Source: Phytophthora colocasiae
Taxonomy: Eukaryota > Oomycota > Peronosporomycetes > Peronosporales > Peronosporaceae
Direction: 5' to 3'
NCBI GenBank assembly: GCA_018806915.1
Contig: JAGKQI010000028.1
Coordinates: 186,001-250,000 of the forward strand
DNA length: 64,000 nt
Shown here in pieces: positions 52,818-64,000 of the stretch (its first letter is position 1; each line of letters opens with the position of its first letter). A program made the position numbers and the translations under genes. The notes beneath the pieces are model-generated. The model had not been told where the DNA came from. It was given only the letters and a program-made list of their open reading frames with translations, and searched no databases.

Positions 52818-55800
52818 TCACCTCTTCGGCAAAGGCTCCTTGGATTGACCTAGCAGAGCACAAAGTTTCTCGTGTCGCGCTCCTGCCAGGGGCTTCGTAA
52901 AAATGTCGGACGGATTGTCGTCCGTGTGAACTTTCCACAGGTTCACAGTCCTCTTCGTCGCTTGGTCACGCACGTAGTGCCATCGAAGCTCGATGTGTCG
53001 AGTACGTCTACTATACGTAGGATTAGTCGCCATCACGAAGGCCGCCTGGTTGTCAATCCCAAGCGTAAAGCTCACCGCTAGTTCCGGGAACACTTCAATT
53101 AGGATGTTTCGTAGACTTTGGCCCTCCATGCATGCTTCGCACGCCGCAACGTACTCGGCCTCAGCGGTAGACTGAGCAACAATCGTCTGGCGCCTTGATG
53201 CCCATGATACGGCACCGCCGGCCAGATTCACGACGTAGCCCGAAATACTCTTTCTTGTGTCGGGGTCATTGCCCCAGTCCGAGTCGCAGTATCCGTCCAG
53301 GTGCAAGTCCTTCTTGTCTTCCTCATCCTTGCTGGTGGAGTACACAATGCCTTGACTCTTTGTTCCAACAAGGTACCTCAACAATCGTTTAGCTGCACCA
53401 ATGTGCTGCTGTGTCGGTGCTTGTACGTATCGACTCAACTGGCCGACCACGTACGCAATGTCTGGTCTACTGCATGTAGCTAGGTACATCAGAGAACCAA
53501 TGCATTCTCGGTAAGGAAAGTCTCTGCCAAACGCTGGTTTCTGCTTACGACGATCACTTTCATCATCAGTATCCTTCGAAGTAAACCGAGTGTTGGTTTC
53601 CATCGGAATCCTGCTCGCGTGAGCATCTCCAAAATTGAATCTTTACAAAACCTCCGTGCAATACTGTGTTTGATGAATCTTCATCGAGGTGGTGTTCTGC
53701 TCCACTTCAACGCCCAAGTACTTATTCAGCAATCCCTGGTCCTTGAGTCCGTAGTCGTTGTCGAGCTTGGTAAACAACTTGACCTTATACGCTTCGTCCT
53801 TTGTAGCGCAAAGAATGTCTTCTACGTAGATCAGGACTAGCGCAAACTGGTCATCGTGTTTGTAGACATACAGGCAAGGCTCTGTGCTGTTGCGCTCGAA
53901 ACCATAGTCTTTCAACCAACCGTCAAACTCGGAATTCCACTCCCTACCAGATTGCCTCAGACCATACAGAGCCTTGTTCACCGAGTAAATGTGTCCCTCT
54001 AGCTCACAGGGATAACCTTCCAGCCCGTCCAGATACTGCTTTATCGATAAGGCAGCGTTCAGGTAAGCGGTATTCACGTCTCCTTGGTAGATCACTAGTC
54101 CAAGCCACACACACATCGCGACAAATAGTCTGAACGTGGCCATCCTCGCCACCGGTGAGAACGTTTCTTGGTAATCAATACTGCGTCGCTGCTTATCTCC
54201 ACGAGCAACAATGCGAGTCTTAAACCGAGTCACATAGCCAAGGTGATCCACTTTCAAAGCAAAGACCCACATCGTCTTAATTGTCTGTTGAGTCGCTGGC
54301 ATATCTGATCTTGGTATCATACTCAGCACTTCTTTGTCATTTAGAGCTTGAATCTCTTGATCCATAGCCGCTTTCCACTCCTTGGCATACTTCGATCTCA
54401 TTGCCTCTCTGTATGTCCTTGGGATTTTCACCTCACAAGCACGAATACCACCAGATCCTCGGCGGTTAGCATGCAGTGCCTTGAAACCCGAGCTCACTTC
54501 ATAGTCCTCAAAGCGCTTTGGTGGTCGTCTTTCATGTTCTTCGCGGAGACCTGGTCTGCGTGAAGTGTTCTCTGATTTGAATCGCGTCACGTCGACATTA
54601 GTACGCTTCCTGTCTTGTGTGCGTCGAACTTCAACCTCTCGAGGTCGTCTGTGACCGATGATGTGGTTTGTTGGTAGTGCAAGCTCTTGGCAGCCAATCG
54701 GGACTAATGCGTGTTCTCCACTATCAGCACCATCTTCATATTCATCACTTGGAACTAACGCCTGGTCATCACCCCAGTCAATGGCTTCAGCTTCATCACT
54801 TGGATCAAACAAATCATCATAATTCCCCTCAACACTACTTGCTTCTTCTTCAGCTATTTGTGTGAGGTTCGACACATGACTGGCAGATCCAGCCAATTCT
54901 TCATCATCAGTGTCTTCATCAAGGTCACTATTGTCTCTTTCAATGTCTTCATCGACGCCCTGGTCTTCAAAACCATCAACACTTTCTGCGTCGACACTTC
55001 CAGCGTCTCTATCCAGAGTTTGGTCATTAACGCACCCAACAGCAACACTTCCAGCACTTTCGCCCTCCTGCGTCTCGGACGCATCTTCATAATCGGGCAG
55101 CTCAGTGTTCTGTAGCATCTCTTCCCACAAAGCCTGGTTTTCACTCGTCAAACTGTATGAGCTACTTGGAACTTTGTCACCACACGAGCCACAATATCCT
55201 TCACCTAGTTTGTCCCACACAGTGCCGTTCTCAAGTGGTTGATCTTCGTCGTTTATTCCTTCACTGTTCGCGCTCTCCATGACAATGTCACTCATACTGT
55301 GTTCAGATTCGCCATCCCACTCAGCCAACTGCGAGTCATTATCTTCTTCATCACCTGGCAGGTCATCAAATTCACCGTCCTCAAAGAACTCTTGGAATGT
55401 CCGTAGCCACTTGTCGACCTTGACCTTGAACCCGCTCTCGTAGCGGTCCTTATATTTGATGCTCTCATTCACCTTGACATCAGAGACGAATCCAGTCTTG
55501 TGTTCCGTCGGGAAATACACGTTGCAGCCAACCACGTCCTCTCGGTAGCCTAGCAGAAAGCCAACTCGACAGTTCATACTGAGTTTCTTTCGCTTTGATT
55601 TTGGTGTGTGGCAGTATGCAAGTGAACCGAAAGCTCGAATATGGTGAATATCTGGCTTTGATCCAAACATCAGTTAGTAGGGCGTCCGTCCAGCCCCCTT
55701 ACAGAATACTCGATTCTCAACGTAGACTGCGTTCTCCAGTGCATGGATCCAAAACGATTTCGGCAAACCTGCCTGGTGCATCATCGTCTTGATCATTCCA

Positions 55801-56435
55801 ACGATAGTTTGATGTGTGCGTTCCACGAGGTTCAACTGTGACGCATTTGGTCCGACTTTGGTATGCACGATGCCTTTCTTGCGGTACCATCGCTCAATCG
55901 TGCCGTTGCAGAACTCCTGCCCTTTGTCGGTAAGCACTTGTCTGACTGGTTCAACTTCCAGCTCATCGTCGACATTCCACTGACGCGTTACCACCGTGTC
56001 CACGCGTCTTCCATGCTGTCGCTCTGCCCAAGTGATATACTCCATCATGTGCTCATTGACTTCACGCTCACCTTTAGTCTTCAGTAGGTAAGTCTTCACA
56101 TAACGCGAGTATCCGTCCATAATTACTAAGACGGCGGTGTACCTCGAACCATTGTTCACGCCAGGAATCAACAAGTCTGCGAAGACCATGTCATTTACTC
56201 TCTCTATAGGTCGATCGAGAGCCTTCCGGAATGTCTTGCGTCGTTATTTGCCAAAATGGCAATCGGAGCAGGCGATCTTGCCACGACGTTTCAACATGAT
56301 GCCGCGAGCCATGCCTCGGTCCACCATTAAACGTATGTACTCAGGACAAGTGTGTCCTAACCTCTCGTGCCATACATCAATGTCTTCAACTCCATCAGAA
56401 ACTGCAAAGTTCGCAAACACCTTGCCTTTGACGTG
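52818..56435 (-). pseudogene. pol: Copia C pol, 3' half: integrase, reverse transcriptase, RNase H
   Basis: Resumes after D with KGKVFANFAV and WHERLGHTCPEY (pre-integrase zinc region, 56390-56350). Integrase: VFADLLIPGV, TDKGQEFCNGT, NLVERTHQTIVGM. Reverse transcriptase: KTRIVARGDKQ, YQGDVNTAYLNA, and YVEDI near 53830 where copia elements have YVDD, so the first catalytic Asp is Glu. RNase H: YCDSDWGNDPDTRKSISGY, AEAEYVAA, IDNQAA, and the C-terminal NPSDIFTKPL. In-frame TAA codons occur near 56240 (FGK-stop-RRK), 55674 (TPY-stop-LMF) and 53643 (EVL-stop-RFN). The long E/D/S-rich spacer between integrase and RT (about 54600-55380) is normal for copia. Confidence 0.9.
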
Positions 56436-56726
56436 TGTTGTGAATTACTGATTATCTTGTTGTTTTGAAGCTGCAGATACAAGTGAGCTTTTATCCCTAA
56501 GGTTTTATGCCGTAGAGCTTTTGTCCTACAGGGTTTTTTGCCAACTTGTTGTAGTTAGTCTTGGGACATGTGAGAGAAGGAAAACGTGAAATTGGAGTGG
56601 CCTCGCTCTCAAAGAAATATACTCAGCAGCAGCAAGCAGCTTTCCACCTACTACGTCTCTTCTAGTCTTCTGGTACTTGTTGAGCTATTGAGCTATCAAG
56701 GAAACGCACTACCTCAATTTACAAGT
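56436..56726 (+). repeat. 5' LTR of copia D
   Basis: TGTTGTGAATTACTG...TTTACAAGT. The boundary is set by the ACGTG duplication and by the primer site starting at once, so the 3' terminus is AAGT rather than the canonical CA. Confidence 0.88.
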
Positions 56727-56738
56727 GGTTATGAGCCC
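56727..56738 (+). other. Primer-binding site of copia D (half-tRNA type)
   Basis: GGTTATGAGCCC is complementary to GGGCUCAUAACC, the anticodon arm of yeast-type initiator Met-tRNA. Drosophila copia primes from a cleaved initiator tRNA at the equivalent place (known). Confidence 0.8.
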
Positions 56739-56775
56739 AAATTCTTCTTGGTAACTCATCATCAACACTGAAATC

Positions 56776-59700
56776 ATGAGTACGAGTGGAGATAAAAAGA
56801 AGAGTGAGCAGAAGGAGCTAAAAGAAGAAAAGAAGCACGCGCACCCGCCATTTGATGGTCAAGACTTCGAGGTTTGGATTGAAAGAATTAGATTGAAGTT
56901 GGAGCGCAAGAATCTGTGGAGATATTGCGAGAAGGAAATCAATGAACCCGATGAATCAAAAGCAGATGACCATGCAAAGTGGAAGAAAGAGTCAGCACGT
57001 GCGAAGGAGCTGATCTATGATGGAATGACTGATAAAATTATGAAGACAGTGAAATTTGAGCCTTTCGCGTTTCGGGTGATTGAGAGATTAAAACAGAGAT
57101 TCGTTGGTAAGACGTATTTCAAGTATGCTGCTGAAATGACGCAATTAAGACAGCTTCGACTTCAGGAGAATGGAAATGTGGCAGATCATTTGGGTGAAGT
57201 CCGTCGGTTAATGGACCGAATTGCATTGCTGGGCAAACCTTTGGATGATTATGAGAAACCAGCTTTGTTGATTGGTACTCTTCCTGGAAACTATGAAAAT
57301 GTCGTGGAGACTTTTCTTGCGAGCCACACTTCCCGTGATGTTAACGGCCCGCCGAACTATGAACAATTGGAGCATGCGCTGGAAGTCGCATGTGATAGGC
57401 GACAAAGCAGAAAGTTGGAAGGAAAGGCCGAAGACTCTGCGTTATACGGTGGTTTCGGCCGAGGCCGAGGACGAGGACGTGGTCGAGGCCGAGGGCGTGG
57501 TCGCGGATTTGATGGTGGACGAGGAAACCGCGGTCGTGGTGGAAACCGTGGAAGAGGAAGAGGTTTTGGTAATGGTGGCCGTGGTACTGGACGAGGAGAC
57601 GGAGGTGGCCGCTGTGGTCACAGTAGCAGTGGATGTTTCCATTGTGGAGAAGGTTCTCATCATGTTTTTCAATGTCCACATCTGGGGAAACGCCCACCTA
57701 GTGATACTCAAAGAGAAGAACCTCAGAAGAAACATGCAAAGTCTGGAGGAAATTCACAAGGAAAGAAAGCTGCAGCTAAAGACCATTACACTGGTGATGA
57801 AGACAGTGTTACTGCACTTTTGAAACACCCGGCAAATATTTTGAAGTTAGCTCGCAAGCGCTGGTACTTGGATTCTGGAGCGACAAGTCATATTACTAAC
57901 CAGAAAATTGATTTTGTTTCGTTCACTCCGATGAGTGCACTTGTTCGTGTTGGAGGTGAAAACTGGTTGAACGTCGCTGGAGTTGGAACAGTGAAGAAAG
58001 CAATTCAAACGTCAAGTGGTAGACGTACCATGTTATTACATGGCGTGCGTTATGTACCAGGACTTCAGTGCAGCTTGTTCTCAGTGCGACGACAGACAGC
58101 AAGGGGGTTATTGGATGAGGAGAAGGTGAAAATTCACTTCGACGATGAGTACTGTGCAGAAGTAAAGTTCCAGCAGGGAAGTGCATTTGCACATATTGAT
58201 GAAACCAACCTGTATTGTTTGAAGTTGGAATCCCCTGCAACTTTGGCCATGGTAGCGGCGTCTGATGGTGATCAGAATGTGAGGCAGTGGCATACAAGAC
58301 TAGGCCACCCTGGACGTAGTGTATTCAATGCGCTGTTTCGGCATTCTGACTGGCCGCTGAGTGCTGTTGATCTGAGAGTGGATGGATCATTTAGCTGTGA
58401 ATCATGTGAGAAAGGCAAGATGACGAGACAGAGTTTTCACTCAGTTAAAGGCGCATCAAGTCGTGAATGGTTAGTTGGAGAACGCATTCACGTGGATGTC
58501 TGGGGTCCATACGCAATCGAGTCATATTCTGGTAAGAGATATTTTGCTCTTTTCGTTGATGATGCTAGTAGATTCTCGACCCTATACCTGTTGAAGGAGA
58601 GATCTGAAATCTACGAGATGTTTGAACGGTACTACGAGAGTGTCAAGACACAGCTGAAAATCAGAATGAAATCACTTCAATATGACAATGCGCGCGAGCT
58701 CATTTCTCTTGCGGAACAGTGTAAACAGAATTATGGAATTGAGTGTTCACCAACAATTAAGCACACTCCAGAACAAAATGGAGTTGCGGAGAGAATGATT
58801 CGTACTGTGACGGAACGCATGCGGTGTTTGTTGGCGCATTTTGATTTACCCCAAGCGTTGTGGGCTGAGGCTGCTGTGACAGCTGTCTACTGCATCAACA
58901 TCGTCCCGAACTTGCAGAGAGGAATGGAGGTGCCATATTCAGTGTGGTTTCGGGAGACACCTGAATACTCTAGACTTCGGACGTTTGGTTGTGCAGTTCT
59001 GTCGTATGTTGACAAGTGTGAGCGCAAGAAAATGGATCCTAAAGCACGAGAAGTAGTGTTCGTGGGGTACTCACGAGAAAGAAGAGGTTACCGTCTTCTC
59101 GATAGCAAGACAAACAAGTCATTTTACAGCCACACAGCCATCTTCTATGAAACTAAGCCAGGGCGGATTTTAGTTGGATCTGGAAGTACTCCAGTTGCCA
59201 ATGTTCCTACGTCTAAGTATTTAGACATTGATGCAGCAACTATGCAGAACATCCCGTCACTATTGCGCGAAGCACAAGAGGATGGTAAGAGTGAGAAAGA
59301 GTGCAGAACTGGTGGGGCTGATAACTTCGTCGAGAATAAGAAGCTGCAACACGAACGGAAACGAAAATGCCACCCCAGTGAGGAATCTGTACCACGGAAA
59401 AGCAGGAAGAAAGTGAATTCAGCAAATGCTGAGAACGTTGAGTCTGATGGGAACGCACTTAAGGAGACTCAAAGAAAGAAGCGATCTGCACCACCTCATA
59501 AGCAGAAAGGAAAACAGAAGCGACGGTGTGTGGAGCCGTTGGAAGAGTCTGAAAGTGAGGGTAGTGGGCGGTGTATGACACCGGCACCGAAGCAAGGTGG
59601 TAGTGGGCGGTGTGTGACACCGACTGCCAACCGAGGTGGTCAATTTACAGAGTCGAAGAGATCTCAAATCCCTGCTACTGGTGAAACCAGCAAATTAGAG

Positions 59701-61643
59701 AAACTCAGAGAAGATGATGACTCCAACAAAACGAAAAGTAATGAAACACCGGCATCTCAAAGAAGTTCTGGCAAGTCCAGAAAGACTGGATGTGTGGAGT
59801 ATCGTCCAGTGAAGACAAGAAGTGGAAGAGTATCCAAGCCACCGCCATGGCTAGGAGATACTCTTCATCTTTGTTTTCGAAGGTCACTTGGAGAAAACTC
59901 AAGGGACTCACGACGTTGGGATGACGCACTTGATCAGATGCAACTCGAGTTGGCAAAAGAGAAAGCGCTAGACTGGTGGGGAGATTACATCTGCTTATTG
60001 ACAAGTACAGTCATTGACCCAAACTCGCTGGAAGAAGCCTTGAGTGGTGAACATGCAATGGAATGGAAGAAAGCGGCAGACGCTGAGTACCGTGCGTTAT
60101 TGAAGAATGGCACTTGGGAGTTGGTACCGCGGCTGAAAGGCATGAAAGTGCTAAGTAATCGGTGGGTTTTCCGAGTGAAGTATCTGTCAAGTGGAGAAAT
60201 TGAACGGTTCAAGGCCCGATTAGTGATTAAAGGATACCTGCAGGAATTGGAATTGACTACCTGGAAATTTTCTCGCCGGTGGTTCGACTAGAGACTTTGA
60301 GGGTTCTCTTTACACTTGCAGCCATTTGGGACTACGAAATAGATCAGATGGACGTGACAACTGCGTTTTTGAATGGGGCCATTGATGCTGAGGTGTTCAT
60401 GGAGCAACCGGAGGGCTACGTTGTGGAAGGCAAAGAGGAGTACGTGTGCCACCTACTCAAAAGCTTGTACGGTCTGAAGCAAGCCCCCAGAGTCTGGTTC
60501 AAGCTACTAAAAGAATTTTTGGTGAGTGCTGGATACGGTTTGCTGAACTGTGAAGCTTGTGTTGCAGTGAAAGTGATCAACGGGTGGCTAGTGTTTATTT
60601 CAATTTACGTGGATGATCTCATCTTGTTCGCACCCAACAAGTCCATTATGAAGGTTATGAAGCAGATGTTGTTTGAACGGTTCACTATGAAGAATCTTGG
60701 ACCTATTCACTACATTCTTGGATGGGAAATTACACGCAACAGACAAGAGCGGACTCTGTTCATCAGCCAACGCAAATATGCAGAGAAAGTGTTGCAACGG
60801 TTTGGTATGGAGAATTGCAATGGATCCAAGGTCCCTAGTACTGCTGATCTCAAGCTGTCCAAAGTAATGTGCCCGACTACACAAGAAGAAAAAGAACTGA
60901 TGAAAGACAAGCCTTACCGAGCTGTGATAGGAAGTTTGATGTACCTCATGTTAGGGACACGGCCGGATCTCGCGTATATGGTGCGAGAGTGTAGTCAATA
61001 TTTGGAAAATCCTGGAATTTTACATTGGAGAGCGGCAAAACGTGGTCTTCGCTATTTGAAGGAAACATTGGACATGGGTTTACGTCTTGGAGGTGTTCAA
61101 GACGCTCGACGACTAGATCGACACCTTGTAGCTTTTGCAGATGCTGATTTTGCGAATCGCGTTGATGATCGAAAGTCGGTGGCTGGATATTTGACTCAAT
61201 TTTGTGGAAGTACAATTTCATGGTGCAGTCAGACAGAAAGAACAGTAGCTTTGCACACTTGTGAAGCTGAGTATATGGCACTCAGTCTTCTTGTTCAAGA
61301 AGTTGTGCATCTTCGTCAGATGCTTTGTGAATTGAAAGTTGCACAGAGGAAGCCGTCAGAAGTTCTTGTGGATAATGAAAGTGCTCGGAAATTGGCGAAA
61401 AAACCTGAATTTCATAGCAGAACGAAGCACATTGATGTACGCCATCATTTTATCAGAGAGCGGATCGAGAAGCAACAAATTCATGTGGATCATATTGCAG
61501 GAGTCGACAATGTTGCTGATATATTCACGAAGTCTTTGCCGCGGATTAAATTTGAAAAACATCGAAGAACTATGGGGCTAATGTCACGATTGGAGTATGA
61601 CGGCAAGGTTGCAGATGTGGAGAGCAACGAAGACAACCAGTAG
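56776..61643 (+). CDS. gag-pol: Gag-pol of copia D, one 1-nt deletion
   Basis: The ATG at 56776 (MSTSGDKKKSEQKEL) opens about 1620 codons. Gag of UBN2/copia type with FDGQDFEVWIERIRLKLE (about 25-45); an RGG-rich tract (about 220-285) unusual in length; zinc knuckle CFHCGEGSHHVFQC; protease WYLDSGATSHIT (about 363); pre-integrase WHTRLGHPGRSV (505); integrase HVDVWGPYA, LQYDNAREL and EQNGVAERMIRT; K/S-rich spacer; reverse transcriptase MDVTTAFLNG and YVDDLILFA (60606); RNase H ADADFANRVDDRKSVAGYL, CEAEYMAL and GVDNVADIFTKSLP. Near 60247 one T appears lost from a TTT, moving the frame between QE and GIDYLEIFSPVV. The upstream frame ends at 60291 and the downstream one is open from 60279 to the TAG at 61641-61643. 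Confidence 0.93.
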
Positions 61644-61650
61644 GTGGGAC

Positions 61651-61938
61651 TGTTGTGAATTACTGATTATCTTGTTGTTTTGAAGCTGCAGATACAAGTG
61701 AGCTTTTATCCCTAAGGTTTTATGCCGTAGAGCTTTTGTCCTACAGGGTTTTTTGCCAACTTGTTGTAGTTAGTCTTGGGACATGTGAGAGAAGGAAAAC
61801 GTGAAATTGGAGTGGCCTCACTCTCAAAGAAATATACTCAGCAGCAAGCAGCTTTCCACCTACTACGTCTCTTCTAGTCTTCTGGTACTTGTTGAGCTAT
61901 TGAGCTATCAAGGAAACGCACTACCTCAATTTACAAGT
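61651..61938 (+). repeat. 3' LTR of copia D
   Basis: 288 bp, TGTTGTGAAT...TTTACAAGT followed by ACGTG. The polypurine tract GGTGGGAC (61643-61650) begins inside the pol stop codon. Confidence 0.9.
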
Positions 61939-61943
61939 ACGTG

Positions 61944-63371
61944 AGTCTTCTTCTTATCGATGTGTTTGGCCATGATGTTGTGAGTGGTGAAAGTCCACAG
62001 TCTGTTGTCGTACTCTGTGCGAATCACCTCCACAGTATCCTTCGTTATGCCAAATAACCGTGTACTGGAATCCCAACTCATTTCAAAACCTTGGTCTAAC
62101 GCCAATCCAGGTGAAAACAAGTTGCATCCAGCCCCAGGAACGTAGAGCACATTCTCCACCAACAAAAACACCATTTGTTCATCAATCAGTGTCGATAAAA
62201 TCACTGTACCAAAGCCCTCTGCCTTGGCATCGACACCGTCGGCGAACCCAGAAATGCTTGGGTTCCATTCACTGTCATCCATGCCGTGGAGTGTAGTGAA
62301 ATACTCCTTACAGGCGGTAATGCGTGCGTTTGTACCCGTATCAAAATACCACAGACCCGGGTCATAGTTCCTTTGCCATCTTGCGCACTACTTCACCAAT
62401 GACCACCTCTCGTTTCTCGACATCTTCAGCGACTTCACTTTCCGCTTGATGTGTTTCATCCTCAGCTGCTGCGACTTTGTCGCCTGATCGTGCGTATTTC
62501 GCTTGAGCCTTTTTCCGTCCGCTTGGTTTCTCTTCGTCTTCCAGTTTCGGACAATCACTTTTGTAGTGACCCATTTCACCACAGTTGAAGCACTTAATCT
62601 CGGTCTTACTGGTCTTCGACTTTGATTCGCTCTTCGAGCTCTGCTTCTTTGGTCCTTGCTGAGATGCGCTCTTTGAGCTCTGACTCTTCTTGCCAGACTT
62701 GTTTCCAAAGGCGTTTCCTTCCCAGTCTTTATTCCTTGCCTCAGCCGTCAAGATTAGCTCTCGAACCAGCTCCGGCGTGTATTAGCCATGTTTGAACTAA
62801 ATAGTACTTTTCTACGAAGCTCATCGTAACACGTCTGTGCTGGAAGGCTTCGCAGCATCTTGTCCACCATCTGCAAGTCATTCACGGGCGCTCCCAGGTC
62901 CACAAGCTTGTTCTTTATGTCGAACAACTTGTACAGGTGACTGCGAAAGTCGTCCTTTCCGCGCAGATGAGACTTGTGGAGCTCGCACTGCAGGCGATAC
63001 ACCTTCTGCGCAGTCATGGCGGGATTGGTCTTGCCTTCGTAGATGTCGACGAGCTCAGCCCACATCTTCGTACCAGTCTCCTTCATCATGACTTGCTTGG
63101 CAAGCTTCATAGACAGTGATCCCTGGATCAAAATCTTGATCTTGGCTTGCTTTTTCTTGAATTCACCCTTCTTCTCGTCGTCCCAGTTCTCGTCCTTCAC
63201 CTCCTTGCCGAGCACTATCTCGTCTAGAAGGCTCTTCTCGAACGCATTCATCATAGCGTGCTTGTAGAACGTCCAATCTTCTCCATTCCAGCGCACAGGA
63301 GTCCCAGAAGATCCAATCTTGAAGGACTTGCGCTTGGACTTGCCGTCGTCTGAGTCGGAGGAAGATGACAT
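61944..63371 (-). pseudogene. gag: Copia C gag and protease, 5' half
   Basis: The ATG at 63371 (MSSSSDSDDGKSKRKSFKIG) opens a UBN2-type Gag with VRWNGEDWTFYKHAMMNAFE and LRSLPAQTCYDELRRKV. A frame change near 62755 leads to a K/S/Q-rich stretch, zinc knuckle CFNCGEMGHYKSDC (about 62590-62550) and a K/E-rich spacer. Another 1-nt change near 62360 leads to the protease WYFDTGTNARITACKEYF (DTG motif, 62350) and VENVLYVPGAGCNLFSPGLA, up to DKKKTHV at the D insertion. The gene continues on the far side of D at 56435. Confidence 0.9.
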
Positions 63372-63424
63372 TGCTACTGCTCTTGATTCTCTTACGATCG
63401 TGTTCTCTTGGACGCAACGTGGTT

Positions 63425-63437
63425 TGGGCTCATAACC
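63425..63437 (-). other. Primer-binding site of copia C (half-tRNA type)
   Basis: Sense GGGTTATGAGCCC abuts the 5' LTR. Same initiator-tRNA anticodon-arm complement as in copia D, though the two elements are otherwise unrelated in sequence. Confidence 0.8.
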
Positions 63438-63608
63438 CTAACGGAGTGAGCACTGGGAGATGTCTTAATGCAAAGACGTCAACTTGTTAGATAGAAGGTA
63501 AATCTGAGACTGACATACAACTAAGTGCCGCGGGACGCGGACTTTCTACCATCACTCTTGCAACGGCAACTTCAACTTCTGTAGCAAAAGTGGGTACACT
63601 TTCCAACA
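63438..63608 (-). repeat. 5' LTR of copia C
   Basis: About 170 bp, matching 52634-52803. Confidence 0.88.
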
Positions 63609-64000
63609 GCATCGGCCCTGCTAAAGCTGAGAGAGATTTGAGCTTCGGTTAAGTAGCTCAGGAGAAAGAAAACAATCACTCGGAGGTATTGTCTGGAAAT
63701 CGCTGTCGGCAGCTACTCATGTAATGCAAGGACCTAATGCTGAAATATAACAATTATTGGTAAAACTAGTATTATGAGGGGACGAGAAAAAACTTTTCGG
63801 ATTATCACTTCTTCTCGAATGAACTATCGGAAGAAAAGCGCATCTTATGCGACGATTTCATTAGCGAAACATCATCGGATCATGAAAAGATCTGACGTAG
63901 TGGTGGTGGTGGAGGTGTACGTGCTAGATCGAGTGGTTGCAGTACCCTGCGATTATCCATCAAATAGCCGGTCCGAGCAAGACGTTGGTTTCGAGGCGCT
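63609..64000. other. Right flank of copia C
   Basis: About 390 bp of unique DNA, the continuation of 51882-52633. No gene, repeat or RNA is recognised. A GTGGTGGTGGTGGAGG tract lies near 63900. Confidence 0.4.

Larger units (their letters stand above)
56436..61938 (+). mobile_element. Copia element D, 5.5 kb, nearly intact, inserted in copia C
   Basis: LTRs 56436-56726 (291 bp) and 61651-61938 (288 bp), differing by one AGC unit and one base that I saw. ACGTG (56431-56435, 61939-61943) is a perfect 5-bp target duplication; removing D restores the copia C codons AAG ACT CAC GTC AAA. A single gag-pol frame is broken only by one missing base near 60247. The near-identical LTRs argue for a recent insertion. 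Confidence 0.95.
52634..63608 (-). mobile_element. Copia element C, minus strand, split by copia D
   Basis: Ty1/copia element of about 5.5 kb without D. Short LTRs of about 170 bp lie at 52634-52803 and 63438-63608 (sense TGTTGGAAAG...CTCCGTTA). Flanks GCATT (52629-52633) and GCATC (63609-63613) are an imperfect 5-bp duplication. The primer site is an initiator-tRNA anticodon-loop complement. Pol order protease, integrase, reverse transcriptase, RNase H is that of copia. At least two frameshifts, three stops and a catalytic change make it dead. Confidence 0.9.

Noticed and set aside
57535..57690. RGG tract of copia D as a tandem DNA repeat of interest in itself
   Set aside because: It is in frame within an otherwise normal Gag, and the repeat follows from the protein composition.
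1..64000. CRISPR arrays, bacterial operons, rRNA or tRNA genes
   Set aside because: No spaced direct repeats, no ribosome-binding sites and no cloverleaf found. The tRNA-like matches are primer-binding sites only.

Overview
This window is eukaryotic, intron-poor and made almost wholly of transposable elements nested in one another. I see no convincing host gene. Several things point to an oomycete, probably Phytophthora-like. There are Ty3/gypsy chromoviruses with two RNase H domains, a combination described from oomycetes and from plant Tat elements. There is a piggyBac transposase with a W-L-GW type N-terminal region and a 70-nt intron. There are also copia elements with half-tRNA primer sites. 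The organism call is inference; the element calls rest on the sequence.

Layout, left to right. (1) 1-7447: minus-strand gypsy copy A1, cut by the window edge, inserted in the gag of another gypsy element E (7448-8128). (2) 8129-13362: two A-family LTR plus gag-start blocks in inverted orientation, around 591 bp that holds the 3' end of a broken pogo-type transposase gene. (3) 13363-30356: A2, a complete 17.0 kb minus-strand A element flanked by a GACC duplication. Its pol-to-LTR interval carries a long gene on the opposite strand. (4) 30361-33308: continuation of the plus-strand gag that A2 interrupted (composite element A3). (5) 33309-45671: B, a 12.4 kb minus-strand gypsy element flanked by GATC, with open gag and pol, inserted in the same A3 gag. 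(6) 45672-47499: rest of A3 and its 3' LTR. (7) 47500-48251: N-terminal and central parts of the pogo-type transposase whose C-terminus lies 37 kb away at 10267-10441. (8) 48374-51881: a decayed piggyBac element. (9) 52634-63608: minus-strand copia element C, split by plus-strand copia D (56436-61938).

How the parts work together. In A and B, gag is read first and pol follows by a -1 ribosomal frameshift at a GTTAAAC heptamer touching the gag stop codon, with a two-tier stem just downstream. Pol carries protease, reverse transcriptase, a degenerate gypsy RNase H, a second intact RNase H, integrase and a chromodomain. B and copia D look youngest; B has no visible lesion and D has a single 1-nt deletion. 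A2, C, E, piggyBac and the pogo copy are dead.

Reconstructed history: an A-family element inserted into the transposase gene (AAAC/GTTT duplication). Recombination with an inverted neighbouring A element then flipped its 5' end together with the 3' part of the transposase gene. A2 and B later landed in the surviving gag. All coordinates, repeat matches and frames were read by eye; identities were not computed.
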